Under the pieces are notes generated by a model that had not been told where the DNA came from, searched no databases, and saw only the letters and a list, made by a program, of their open reading frames with translations. From an uncultured Alphaproteobacteria bacterium (lineage in GTDB: Bacteria > Pseudomonadota > Alphaproteobacteria > Caulobacterales > Caulobacteraceae), in the NCBI GenBank assembly GCA_903933475.1, contig CAIZKE010000055.1, forward strand, positions 1 to 7,297: a stretch of DNA of 7,297 bases, read 5' to 3'. Below, one piece after another: positions 1 to 5,433 of the stretch (positions are counted from its first letter, which is position 1; each line of letters opens with the position of its first letter). A program made the translations under genes and the position numbers.

Positions 1-173
1 CCGAGGGCGCCCGGGTCGCCCGGGGCGATGTCCTGGTGGTCATAGAGGCGATGAAGATGGAACACGGCCTGACCGCGCCCTTCGATGGCGTGGTCGAGGG
101 CCTGTCGGCCGCCGTGGGCGACCAGGTCCGGGAGGGCGAGGCCCTGGCGCGGGTGCGGAGCGAGGCGCCGTGA
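1..173 (+). CDS. Acyl-CoA carboxylase alpha subunit, C-terminal biotinyl domain (partial; methylcrotonyl-CoA carboxylase type likely)
   Basis: Only the last 56 codons are present; the reading frame enters at base 3 and stops at the TGA at 171-173. The translation contains the biotin attachment motif EAMKMEH, with the lysine that carries biotin encoded at 54-56, followed by the usual second half of a biotinyl hammerhead (APFDGVVEGL, then a GDQVREGEAL turn). By family knowledge this domain ends the biotin-carboxylase subunit of methylcrotonyl-, propionyl- or acetyl-CoA carboxylases and swings carboxybiotin to the partner carboxyltransferase in the cytoplasm. The EAMKMEH form is what I associate with methylcrotonyl-CoA carboxylase alpha (leucine degradation), but the piece is too short to settle the substrate. 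The stop overlaps the next gene's GTG start (GTGA), suggesting translational coupling. Confidence 0.85.
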   Translation, partial: EGARVARGDVLVVIEAMKMEHGLTAPFDGVVEGLSAAVGDQVREGEALARVRSEAP

Positions 174-571
174 CCCTGCACATGATCCGGCTCTGCGTCG
201 GCTGCGACACCATCGATGACCTGGTGGCCTGGCACGGGAACAGCCCCGATCCCTGGCCCCTGCACACCCGGATGGCGCCCAAGCGTGTGGACGAACTGCT
301 GGATGGGGGGTCGCTCTACCGGATCTTCCGGGGGCTGATCCTCTGCCGTCAACGCATCCTGTCCATCGCCCGGGTGGAGGCGGGCGGGGAGAGTCACTGC
401 CGGATCGACCTGGAGCCGCAGATCCTTCGCGTGGCGCCGACGCCCCGTCGGGCCTTCCAGGGCTGGCGTTACCTCGATCCCGCCGACGCGCCTCCCGATC
501 TCGACGAGGCCGGCGGGGAGGGGATTCCGGACGATCTCGCCCGTCGCCTGCGTGAGGCGGGTGCCTGGTAG
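170..571 (+). CDS. DUF1489 family protein
   Basis: This 133-residue protein matches the DUF1489 family of small alphaproteobacterial proteins with no established function. Family features visible are the start MTLHMIRLCVG, the HTRMAPKR segment, DELLDGGSLYRIFRG near residues 41-55, RQRIL, and PRRAFQGWRYL followed by an acidic tail. The GTG at 170 is chosen over the ATG at 182 because the family normally begins M-x-L-H directly before the (K/R)LCVG motif; a GAGG (162-165) four bases upstream can act as ribosome binding site. The start overlaps the stop of the biotin-carboxylase gene, so the two are probably co-transcribed. Length is close to the family norm as I remember it, and there is no signal peptide or membrane segment, so it is probably cytoplasmic. 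I can name the family with good confidence but not a function. Confidence 0.85.
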   Translation: MTLHMIRLCVGCDTIDDLVAWHGNSPDPWPLHTRMAPKRVDELLDGGSLYRIFRGLILCRQRILSIARVEAGGESHCRIDLEPQILRVAPTPRRAFQGWRYLDPADAPPDLDEAGGEGIPDDLARRLREAGAW

Positions 572-623
572 GATGGATAGGACCGCCCGGTTGTCGGTGA
601 CCCGCGTCTATCCATCCACAGGC
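563..623 (+). other. Long imperfect hairpin across the DUF1489 stop codon
   Basis: A perfect 10-bp inverted repeat has arms GGATGGATAG (571-580) and CTATCCATCC (608-617), with 27 bases between. Outside it, GCCTG (563-567) pairs with CAGGC (619-623) across a small asymmetric internal loop, giving 15 bp in total. The stop codon TAG (569-571) lies in the structure. No T-run follows, so it is not a classical intrinsic terminator; it may be a 3'-end stabiliser, a factor-assisted terminator or a protein-binding site. The structure is seen directly; the role is unknown. Confidence 0.5.
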
Positions 624-821
624 GATCCGAGCCTTCGCGTTGACGGCGCCAAGGGTGGATGACCACGCTGTGGCCGTCGGGAATCGGTTCCGTCAGATCC
701 GGTTTCGACAAGTGGGAACCGGTTATCGGATCCAAACAGGATCCAACGTTTTGGACTTGGAGCCCGTTTTGCCCCTTCAGATGTTCCTTCTGAAGGGAAC
801 CGGCTCTAGCGGAGAGGTCTG
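572..821. other. Intergenic region upstream of mipZ, probable promoter region
   Basis: This 250-base stretch has no convincing gene. It holds the right part of the hairpin at 563-623 and a TTGACGG at 640-646 that matches the -35 element of the Caulobacter housekeeping sigma factor, though I find no good -10 element at the expected distance. Further in are an AACCGGTT palindrome (717-724), the motif GGGAACCGG twice (714-722 and 795-803), CGGTTCC/GGAACCG inverted copies (685-691, 715-721), and a stem-loop at 773-797. No TTAA-N7-TTAA CtrA site is present. The region probably carries the mipZ promoter, but I cannot place it. Confidence 0.45.
773..797 (+). promoter_or_regulatory. Stem-loop in the presumed 5' leader of mipZ
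   Basis: CCCTTCAGA (773-781) pairs perfectly with TCTGAAGGG (789-797), a 9-bp stem with a 7-base loop. It ends 13 bases before the mipZ ribosome binding site (GGAGAGG, 811-817). No T-run follows, so a simple terminator is unlikely. If transcription starts upstream it would lie in the mRNA leader and might affect stability or translation; it could equally be an operator at the DNA level. Its function is inference. Confidence 0.4.
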
Positions 822-1631
822 ATGGCTGACGTCATCGTCGTTGGAAACGAAAAGGGCGGCGCGGGGAAGTCCACCCTCGCCATCCACCTCATGACCGCTC
901 TGCTGCACCAAGGTGTACGTGTCGGGGTCCTCGACCTGGACGTGCGCCAGCAGTCCCTGGCCCACTTCGTCGACAGCCGCAGGGCCTGGCTCCACGCCAA
1001 TGCCGCTGAGGCGCCCATGCCGGAAATCGAGCTGATCGAGTCCGCCATCTCCAGAGCCTCCGAGGATGAAGCCCGCGCCCGGCTGGCGGCGGCCTTCGAA
1101 GCCCTGTCCGGTTGCGATCTGATCCTCGTCGACACCCCCGGTGCTGACACCCTGCTGAGCCGCGAGGCCCACGCCCGGGCGGACCTGATCGTCACGCCGA
1201 TGAACGACAGCTTCGTGGATTTCGACACCCTGGGCGTCGTCGATCCCGTCACCCTCGAGCTCAAGCGTCCGAGCCTCTATTCCGAGACCGTCTGGAACAG
1301 CCGCAAGGACCGGGCTGCCGCCTCGGGCCGCTCGATTGACTGGGTCGTCCTGCGCAACCGCCTGGCCCCCGCCGACGCCCGAAACCGCCGCCGGGTGGAC
1401 GAGCGCGTCCAGGCCCTGTCTCGCCGGGCGGGTTTCCGCGTCGGTCCCGGCCTACGCGACCGGGTCATCTATCGCGAACTCTTCCCCTTTGGCCTCACCA
1501 TCGCTGACCTGTCCCCGTCCATCCGCCCGGTATCCATGAGCCTCCAGCACGTGGCGGCCCGGCAGGAACTGCGGGACCTGCTGGGCTTCCTCGGCCTGTC
1601 CGGCGAAGGTGCCCAGCTGGCCGCCCAGTAA
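822..1631 (+). CDS. mipZ: MipZ, ParA-like ATPase that positions FtsZ
   Basis: MipZ is a dimerising P-loop ATPase that binds ParB near the origin regions, forms a gradient from the poles and inhibits FtsZ polymerisation, so the Z ring forms at midcell. The 269-residue protein has the deviant Walker A motif KGGAGKST at residues 11-18 (signature Lys11, P-loop Lys16), the Walker A' region DLDVRQ at 38-43, and the Walker B motif LILVDTPG ending at residue 107 (Asp104). The later segments GRSIDWVVLRNRL, DARNRRR, RDRVIYRELFPFGLT and HVAARQELRDLL are characteristic of MipZ rather than ordinary ParA or Soj, and length is close to the Caulobacter protein. GGAGAGG at 811-817 is the ribosome binding site, four bases before the ATG. 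The stop TAA shares its last base with the ATG of the downstream J-domain gene, so the two are likely translationally coupled. No key residue is missing. Confidence 0.96.
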   Translation: MADVIVVGNEKGGAGKSTLAIHLMTALLHQGVRVGVLDLDVRQQSLAHFVDSRRAWLHANAAEAPMPEIELIESAISRASEDEARARLAAAFEALSGCDLILVDTPGADTLLSREAHARADLIVTPMNDSFVDFDTLGVVDPVTLELKRPSLYSETVWNSRKDRAAASGRSIDWVVLRNRLAPADARNRRRVDERVQALSRRAGFRVGPGLRDRVIYRELFPFGLTIADLSPSIRPVSMSLQHVAARQELRDLLGFLGLSGEGAQLAAQ

Positions 1632-2065
1632 TGAGCTGGATCCTCATGGGACTGGCGGTCCTGGCCCTCCTGGCCTGGGCTGGAACGACAGGCTCGCCGA
1701 CCGGCCGCCGTGCCTTGCGCCTCCTGGTCCCCGCCATCGCCCTGGCGGCCGTGGTCGCGGGTGTCTTCAGCCTGCTGAGGGGCACCTGGCCCGTCGGCCT
1801 GCTCCTGGTTGTCGCCGGCATGGCCATGGCCGCCTTCGCCCGTATCCCGCCGCTCCGAGCGCCCTCCCCGCCGCCTGGCGCGACCCCCGACAGCGTAACC
1901 CTCGCCGCCGCCCGTTCGGTGCTTGGGGTCGGCCCGGAAGCCAGTCGTGACGAGATCCTCGCCGCCCACGCCCGGCTGATCCGCCGGATCCATCCCGACG
2001 CCGGGGGTACGGATGGCCTGGCCGCTCACCTGAATGCGGCCAGGGACCGGCTGCTGGAGGGCTGA
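1631..2065 (+). CDS. Membrane-anchored J-domain (DnaJ-like) protein
   Basis: A 144-residue protein with hydrophobic segments at about residues 3-17, 29-48 and 54-70, a proline-rich linker (73-85), and a compact C-terminal J-domain at about 90-144. The J-domain shows ARSVLGVGPEASRDEILAAH (94-113), the essential HPD tripeptide at 121-123 followed by AGG, and LNAARDRLLEG at the end. J-domains stimulate the ATPase of DnaK/Hsp70 through HPD; N-terminal membrane anchors with a C-terminal J-domain resemble the Pam18/Tim14 arrangement, and such proteins are common in Alphaproteobacteria. It lacks the Gly/Phe-rich and zinc-finger regions of DnaJ, so it is a co-chaperone that would recruit DnaK to the inner membrane, client unknown. 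The start is set by the TAATG overlap with mipZ. Confident about the domain, not about the role. Confidence 0.88.
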   Translation: MSWILMGLAVLALLAWAGTTGSPTGRRALRLLVPAIALAAVVAGVFSLLRGTWPVGLLLVVAGMAMAAFARIPPLRAPSPPPGATPDSVTLAAARSVLGVGPEASRDEILAAHARLIRRIHPDAGGTDGLAAHLNAARDRLLEG

Positions 2066-2182
2066 GGCCCCGGGGCATCCTGCGGCCCTCCCCGACAATC
2101 ACGAGACAGGTTTGAAGCTTCCGGTGTAGGGTCAAGGCTATCGGGCCTGGCCCCGGCCAACTGAAACCACTGCGAGCGTGTC

Positions 2183-2884
2183 GTGAAGCCTTCGGCAGAC
2201 CCCGAACAGGAGCCCGTCTCCGCCCGAATTCGCGCCCGCATCAAGAAGGCCCGGAAGCGGTTTTTCGCCAATGACAACATCTCCGCCTACATCCGTGAGG
2301 GGGAAATGAATGACCTGCTCGCCGAAGTGGAGGGCAAGTTCCGCGAGGTGCTGAAAAGCCTGGTGATCGACACCGAGGCTGACCACAACACCCAGGACAC
2401 CGCCAAGCGTGTCGCCAAGATGTACGTCACCGAGGTCTTCCGCGGCCGCTACACCGAGGTCCCGCCGGTGACGGAGTTCCCGAACGCCACCTCCCTGAAC
2501 GAGCTGATGATCGTTGGCCCGATCACCGTGCGCAGCGCCTGCAGCCACCACTTCTGCCCGATCATGGGGCGGCTCTGGATCGGGATCATGCCGAACGAGC
2601 ACTCCAACCTCATTGGCCTGTCCAAGTACTCCCGCCTGGCGGAATGGATCATGTCCCGGCCCCAGATCCAGGAAGAGGCCATATCCCAATTGGCGGCCCT
2701 CCTGATGGAGAAGGTCCGTCCCGACGGTCTGGCGGTGGTGATGGAGGCCGATCACTTCTGCATGCACTGGCGCGGGGTGAAGGACACCGAGACAATGATG
2801 ATCAACTCGGTCATGCGCGGCTCGTTCCTCAAGGACCACACCCTGCGGGCCGAATTCCTCTCCCTCATCAAGACAAGGACCTGA
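2183..2884 (+). CDS. folE: GTP cyclohydrolase I (FolE type)
   Basis: GTP cyclohydrolase I converts GTP to 7,8-dihydroneopterin triphosphate, the first step to folate and other pterins, in the cytoplasm as a zinc-dependent decamer. The 233-residue product keeps the known active-site residues: zinc ligands Cys120, His123 and Cys193; the His122-His123 pair; Ser147, Lys148 and Arg151 in GLSKYSR; Gln163-Glu164 in the QIQEE segment; and His191. RVAKMYVTEVF (76-86) and the C-terminal MRGSF-to-EFLSLI segment also fit. One departure is CSHH where most family members have CEHH (Ser121). The GTG at 2183 is the first start after an in-frame TGA at 2162-2164 and has only a weak ribosome binding site. The basic N-terminus (KKARKRFF) is not distinctive. 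A BLUF photoreceptor gene follows after 5 bases, implying an operon. Whether this is the main folate enzyme or a paralogue cannot be told from the window. Confidence 0.92.
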   Translation: MKPSADPEQEPVSARIRARIKKARKRFFANDNISAYIREGEMNDLLAEVEGKFREVLKSLVIDTEADHNTQDTAKRVAKMYVTEVFRGRYTEVPPVTEFPNATSLNELMIVGPITVRSACSHHFCPIMGRLWIGIMPNEHSNLIGLSKYSRLAEWIMSRPQIQEEAISQLAALLMEKVRPDGLAVVMEADHFCMHWRGVKDTETMMINSVMRGSFLKDHTLRAEFLSLIKTRT

Positions 2885-2889
2885 CCGTC

Positions 2890-3318
2890 ATGCTCGTGCG
2901 CTGCCTCTATGCCAGCCGCCCCGTCGATCCCATGAACGGCGCCCTGCTCGACGGCATCCTCGAACAGTCTCGGCGGAACAATCCGCGGCAGGGTATCACC
3001 GGAATCCTGTGCGTAGCCGATGACCTCTACATCCAGCTTCTGGAAGGCGGGCGCGACGAGGTCTGCGAGATCTTCAACGCCATCGTCCGGGACGACCGGC
3101 ACCGACAGGTCCGGATCTTGTCCTACGAGGAGATTTCCGAGCGGCGCTTCGGCAACTGGAGCATGGGGCATGTTTCCATCCCGCGGGTGAACCCCTCCCT
3201 CCTGTTGAAGTACTTCAAGCGGGCGGATCTGGATCCCTTCCAGGGGCCCGGCCAGGCCACCCTGTCCCTGCTCGGTGAGCTGGTCGCCACGGCGGCGATC
3301 GTCACCCGCGGCGACTAG
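2890..3318 (+). CDS. Short BLUF-domain blue-light photoreceptor (FAD-binding)
   Basis: BLUF proteins bind FAD and sense blue light through rearrangement of a Tyr-Gln hydrogen-bond network. In this 142-residue protein the domain spans residues 1-97, starting MLVRCLYAS. The photochemical residues are all present with PixD-like spacing: Tyr7, Asn30/Asn31 in RRNN, Gln49 in the IQLLEG segment, Trp90 and Met92 in NWSMG. GITG (35-38), LLEGG and DDRH (68-71) are further family marks. Residues 98-142 form a short helical tail as in stand-alone short BLUF proteins, with no fused EAL, cyclase or other output domain, so it must act through a partner. The ATG at 2890 begins exactly at the BLUF first strand, and AAGGA at 2875-2879 is a suitable ribosome binding site inside the end of folE. 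It is probably co-transcribed with folE; the partner protein is unknown. Confidence 0.95.
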   Translation: MLVRCLYASRPVDPMNGALLDGILEQSRRNNPRQGITGILCVADDLYIQLLEGGRDEVCEIFNAIVRDDRHRQVRILSYEEISERRFGNWSMGHVSIPRVNPSLLLKYFKRADLDPFQGPGQATLSLLGELVATAAIVTRGD

Positions 3319-3343
3319 GGGACTTCGGGCCTTTCGCTCGCCC

Positions 3344-4681
3344 TCAGGCGGACGGGGGCAGGACCATGCAGGGCTCGCCGCGGCTCTTCAGGGCCTTGCA
3401 GGCCGCCCGGGCCGAGGTCTCGGAATATCCCGTGAACCGGGTCCGCCATTTCGAGCCGGCCCGCTCTGCGCGTCCGCCCGAGGCGAAGTGAGATGGCGCA
3501 AGCTTGCGCACCCGCGAGGCCTGTTCCCGGGCCATATCCTGAGTCTTGAAGGCGCCGACCTGCACCGACCAACGGCCGGGTTCTGCGCGGGCCTTCTGGC
3601 GCAGGCCGGTCTCCTGCGGATCGACGATCTCGAACTGGGAGAGGTTCCGGGGCGTCGGGGCGCTGGTCAGGACCACACGATCCGGGGCCGTACCCTGAGG
3701 CCCAGCCGGGTAAGGATCCGCTGGCCGCGCCTGGGCGTAGAGCACGGCGGGCGCAGGCTCAGCCTCGAAACTGGACTGTGCGAACTGGACCCGCTCACCG
3801 CGGTCGCGGCGGGCTGCCAGCTCGAAACCGGTCAGCATCAAATTCTGGACCTTGGCGTTCCGGCGCGCGTTCGAGGGGCCGCCCAGCACGACGGCGATCA
3901 GGCGGCGGTCGCCGCGCACTGCCGAGCCGGCGAGGTTGTAGCCCGAAGCGTTCGTGAAGCCCGTCTTGAGGCCGTCGACCCCCGGCATGGCCCAGAGGAG
4001 ACCATTATGGTTGTTCATCTTCTGTCCCCTGAAGGTGAAGGACTGCTGGCTGAACAGGGCGTAGTTCTGCGGAAAGTCGCGCAGCACGGCGCGTGAAAGG
4101 ATGGCGAGGTCCCGGGCGGTGCTGACCTGTCGGCTGTCAGGCAGGCCTGAGGCGTTCACGAAATGGGTGTTGACCATGCCCAGTTCGCGAGCCCTGAGGG
4201 TCATCATGGCGGCGAACCGGCGCTCGCTTCCTTCGCCCAGCTTTTCAGCAAGCGCGACCGACACGTCATTCGCAGACTTGATCGCAAGGGCCTGGATCGC
4301 CTCGGAGACCGTCAGGCTCGCGCCCGCCGGAAGGCCCAGCTTGGTCGGGCTCTGGGCCGCTGCCCGCGCTGAGATGAAGACCGGATCGTTCAGGGATACC
4401 CTGCCCGAGGCCAGGGCCTCAAACGTCAGGTAGAGGGTCATCACCTTGGTCACCGAGGCCGGGTACCTGAGGCTGTCCGCCCGCCGCGAGAACAGGACCT
4501 CCCCGGTCTCGGCGTCGACCACGACGGCGGCGTAGCGCATTTCCGGGAAGGGCGTCGTGGGAGCCGCTGCGGCCGGATCCGCCGGCGCCAGGGCCGAGAT
4601 CCCGGCGAGGGTCGCCAGGGCCAGCCCAAGGAAATGGCGAGCGAACTGACGGGCGGGGCGACGTCTGGCGGCTGTCGGCAA
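3344..4681 (-). CDS. D-alanyl-D-alanine carboxypeptidase (PBP5/6-like, S11) with C-terminal SPOR domain
   Basis: The enzyme removes the terminal D-Ala of peptidoglycan pentapeptides in the periplasm. The 445-residue protein has an N-terminal signal sequence (basic residues 6-16, hydrophobic core about 18-33, likely cleavage near the AAAA at 37-40) and the S11 peptidase domain with all three active-site motifs: SVTK at 76-79 (nucleophile Ser76, Lys79), SAN at 136-138 and KTG at 239-241. After a proline/alanine-rich linker (about 305-345) comes a SPOR domain at about 371-444, opening WSVQVGAFKT, a fold that binds denuded glycan strands at the division septum. The start is TTG: AGGGA (plus-strand 4690-4694) lies eight bases upstream, no in-frame ATG or GTG lies between it and the upstream in-frame stop, and it gives a normal signal peptide. 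It is convergent with the BLUF gene and divergent from the phasin gene. Substrate linkage was not determined. Confidence 0.93.
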   Translation of the reverse strand: MPTAARRRPARQFARHFLGLALATLAGISALAPADPAAAAPTTPFPEMRYAAVVVDAETGEVLFSRRADSLRYPASVTKVMTLYLTFEALASGRVSLNDPVFISARAAAQSPTKLGLPAGASLTVSEAIQALAIKSANDVSVALAEKLGEGSERRFAAMMTLRARELGMVNTHFVNASGLPDSRQVSTARDLAILSRAVLRDFPQNYALFSQQSFTFRGQKMNNHNGLLWAMPGVDGLKTGFTNASGYNLAGSAVRGDRRLIAVVLGGPSNARRNAKVQNLMLTGFELAARRDRGERVQFAQSSFEAEPAPAVLYAQARPADPYPAGPQGTAPDRVVLTSAPTPRNLSQFEIVDPQETGLRQKARAEPGRWSVQVGAFKTQDMAREQASRVRKLAPSHFASGGRAERAGSKWRTRFTGYSETSARAACKALKSRGEPCMVLPPSA

Positions 4682-4689
4682 GGCGGGCG

Positions 4690-4694
4690 TCCCT
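4690..4694 (-). promoter_or_regulatory. Ribosome binding site supporting the TTG start of the carboxypeptidase
   Basis: Read on the minus strand this is AGGGA, eight bases before the TTG codon at 4679-4681. It is the only good Shine-Dalgarno match near the N-terminus. The frame stays open upstream to a stop at 4796-4798 but offers no ATG, GTG or TTG there. Confidence 0.5.
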
Positions 4695-4797
4695 GGCGTC
4701 TCCGGCGTGGCCGGCGGGTTCAGGATGAGTGGCCATACTAACCGCCGCTGCGTTGCGGGAAAGTAAATTCCGTCTGAAGGCCCTTCACAGCCTGTTT

Positions 4798-4839
4798 ATG
4801 TTGCACCGCACAATCTGCTTGACTGCTGCAGTGCAACAT
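4798..4839 (+). promoter_or_regulatory. Probable PhaR-type operator upstream of the phasin gene
   Basis: A perfect 9-bp inverted repeat, ATGTTGCAC (4798-4806) and GTGCAACAT (4831-4839), frames a stretch rich in TGC/GCA steps. Inside are TGC-ACC-GCA (4802-4810) and the near-palindrome ACTGC-T-GCAGT (4822-4832). By established knowledge the PHB-responsive repressor PhaR of Alphaproteobacteria binds TGC/GCA-rich dyads upstream of phaP genes. The right arm falls between the proposed -35 and -10 elements, where a bound repressor would block RNA polymerase. The repeats are seen directly; PhaR binding is inferred, and no phaR gene is in the window. Confidence 0.45.
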
Positions 4840-4847
4840 GAGAAATC
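4819..4847 (+). promoter_or_regulatory. Candidate housekeeping (sigma-73-type) promoter of the phasin gene
   Basis: TTGACTG (4819-4825) resembles the Caulobacter -35 consensus TTGACGS. Fourteen bases later GAGAAATC (4840-4847) agrees at six of eight positions with GCTANAWC, counting the free N. The 14-base gap is within the 10-14 range I recall for this sigma factor. Transcription would begin at roughly 4850-4856, giving a leader of about 50 bases. Supported by sequence match only. Confidence 0.4.
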
Positions 4848-4900
4848 GCGACCCAGAACGAACTGCATGTCTGCAGGTCCACATTCACAGGAGCGCCATC

Positions 4901-5326
4901 ATGGCCGTCGCCAAGACCACCGCCGACAAGATTGCCAACGTCGGCAACGAAGCCCTCCACGACGCCATGGAAAAGGGCATGTCCGGCCTCAACGACATGA
5001 CTTCCCATTCCCGCAAGAACCTCGAGGCCGTGATCGCCTCAGTGACCGCCGCCGCCAAGGGCGCGGAAGCCCTGGGCTCCGACACCCTCGCCTTCTCCAA
5101 GGCCGCCATGGAGCGCCAGACCGCCGCCGTCCAGTCCCTGGCCAGCGTCCGTAGCCTCCAGGACCTGGTGGAGGTCCAGACCGACCTCGCCAAGACCCAC
5201 GCCGAGGCCTATGTCGCCCAGATGGGCAAGACCACGGCGCTGATGACCTCCCTGTTCCGCGACGCCTTCCAGCCCTTCAACGCCCGCATGACGGCCGCCG
5301 TCGAGAGCGTTCAGTCGGCCCGCTGA
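4901..5326 (+). CDS. phaP: Phasin family protein
   Basis: Phasins coat polyhydroxyalkanoate granules, controlling their size and number and linking them to other cell structures. The 141-residue product is almost wholly amphipathic helix, rich in Ala, Ser and Gln, without cysteine, tryptophan, signal peptide or membrane segment. The middle part (HSRKNLEAVIAS at 36-47, then GSDTLAFSKAAMERQTAA at 59-76) and the motif SLQDLVEVQTDLAK (85-98) followed by AEAY are typical of the PhaP-type phasin family. The ATG at 4901 is preferred because AGGAG (4889-4893) lies seven bases upstream and the protein then starts MAVAKTTADK; an in-frame ATG at 4838 would add residues lacking phasin character and would overlap the proposed promoter and operator. 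A strong terminator follows 31 bases after the stop, so it is probably a single-gene transcript, with control by PhaR likely. A different granule or helical-bundle role cannot be excluded. Confidence 0.88.
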   Translation: MAVAKTTADKIANVGNEALHDAMEKGMSGLNDMTSHSRKNLEAVIASVTAAAKGAEALGSDTLAFSKAAMERQTAAVQSLASVRSLQDLVEVQTDLAKTHAEAYVAQMGKTTALMTSLFRDAFQPFNARMTAAVESVQSAR

Positions 5327-5357
5327 TGCCGGGGCCTCCGGGCCTTCCGAAACCAAG

Positions 5358-5399
5358 AGCGGCGCGGTTCCCTCCCGGGGGCCGCGCCGCTTTCGTTTG
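5358..5399 (+). terminator. Intrinsic (Rho-independent) terminator after the phasin gene
   Basis: AGCGGCGCGG (5358-5367) pairs perfectly with CCGCGCCGCT (5382-5391), and the stem can continue inward through two G-T pairs to CCC/GGG (5370-5372 with 5377-5379), leaving a four-base loop. The T-rich TTTCGTTT follows at 5391-5398. This is the strongest terminator in the window and separates the phasin from oxyR. Confidence 0.85.
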
Positions 5400-5433
5400 A
5401 CTTGCTGCCGCGCCCTGTGGGAGTCCGACCGCC

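Noticed and set aside
640..668. Full sigma-73 promoter for mipZ based on TTGACGG at 640-646
   Set aside because: The -35 match is good, but no acceptable -10 element occurs 10-14 bases downstream, so a promoter was not called.
736..747. 12-base match ACAGGATCCAAC also present at 7204-7215, considered as a repeat or recombination site
   Set aside because: About one to two 12-base matches are expected by chance in a window this size, and the flanks do not match.
2056..2091. GGAGGGC (2056-2062) / GCCCTCC (2085-2091) inverted repeat around the J-domain gene stop as a terminator
   Set aside because: Only 7 bp with a 22-base loop, no T-run, and such arms are common at this GC content.
1469..2098. 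209-codon open frame on the minus strand, antisense to mipZ and the J-domain gene
   Set aside because: Its translation is low-complexity, rich in Gly, Arg and Gln, the usual by-product of GC-rich coding on the other strand; the plus-strand genes have clear family motifs.
2112..2144. Promoter for folE from TTGAAGC (2112-2118) and GCTATCGG (2137-2144)
   Set aside because: The spacing (18 bases) exceeds the known range and the -10 agreement is poor beyond GCTA.
2138..2839. 233-codon minus-strand open frame antisense to folE
   Set aside because: It has no recognisable motif, is rich in His, Gly and Asp, and mirrors the well-supported folE frame.
2644..3318. Longer version of the BLUF gene starting inside folE
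   Set aside because: The extra N-terminal residues are out-of-frame folE sequence; BLUF domains begin at the MLVRCLYAS strand encoded from 2890, which has its own ribosome binding site.
3275..4096. 273-codon plus-strand open frame opposite the carboxypeptidase gene
   Set aside because: The minus-strand protein has all S11 motifs and a SPOR domain; the plus-strand translation resembles no family.
4682..4736. ATG at 4734-4736 on the minus strand as start of the carboxypeptidase
   Set aside because: It is in a different frame and would need a frameshift; the TTG start gives a normal signal peptide without one.
4838..4900. N-terminal extension of the phasin from the ATG at 4838
   Set aside because: No ribosome binding site precedes it, it lies within the proposed operator and promoter, and the added residues lack phasin character.
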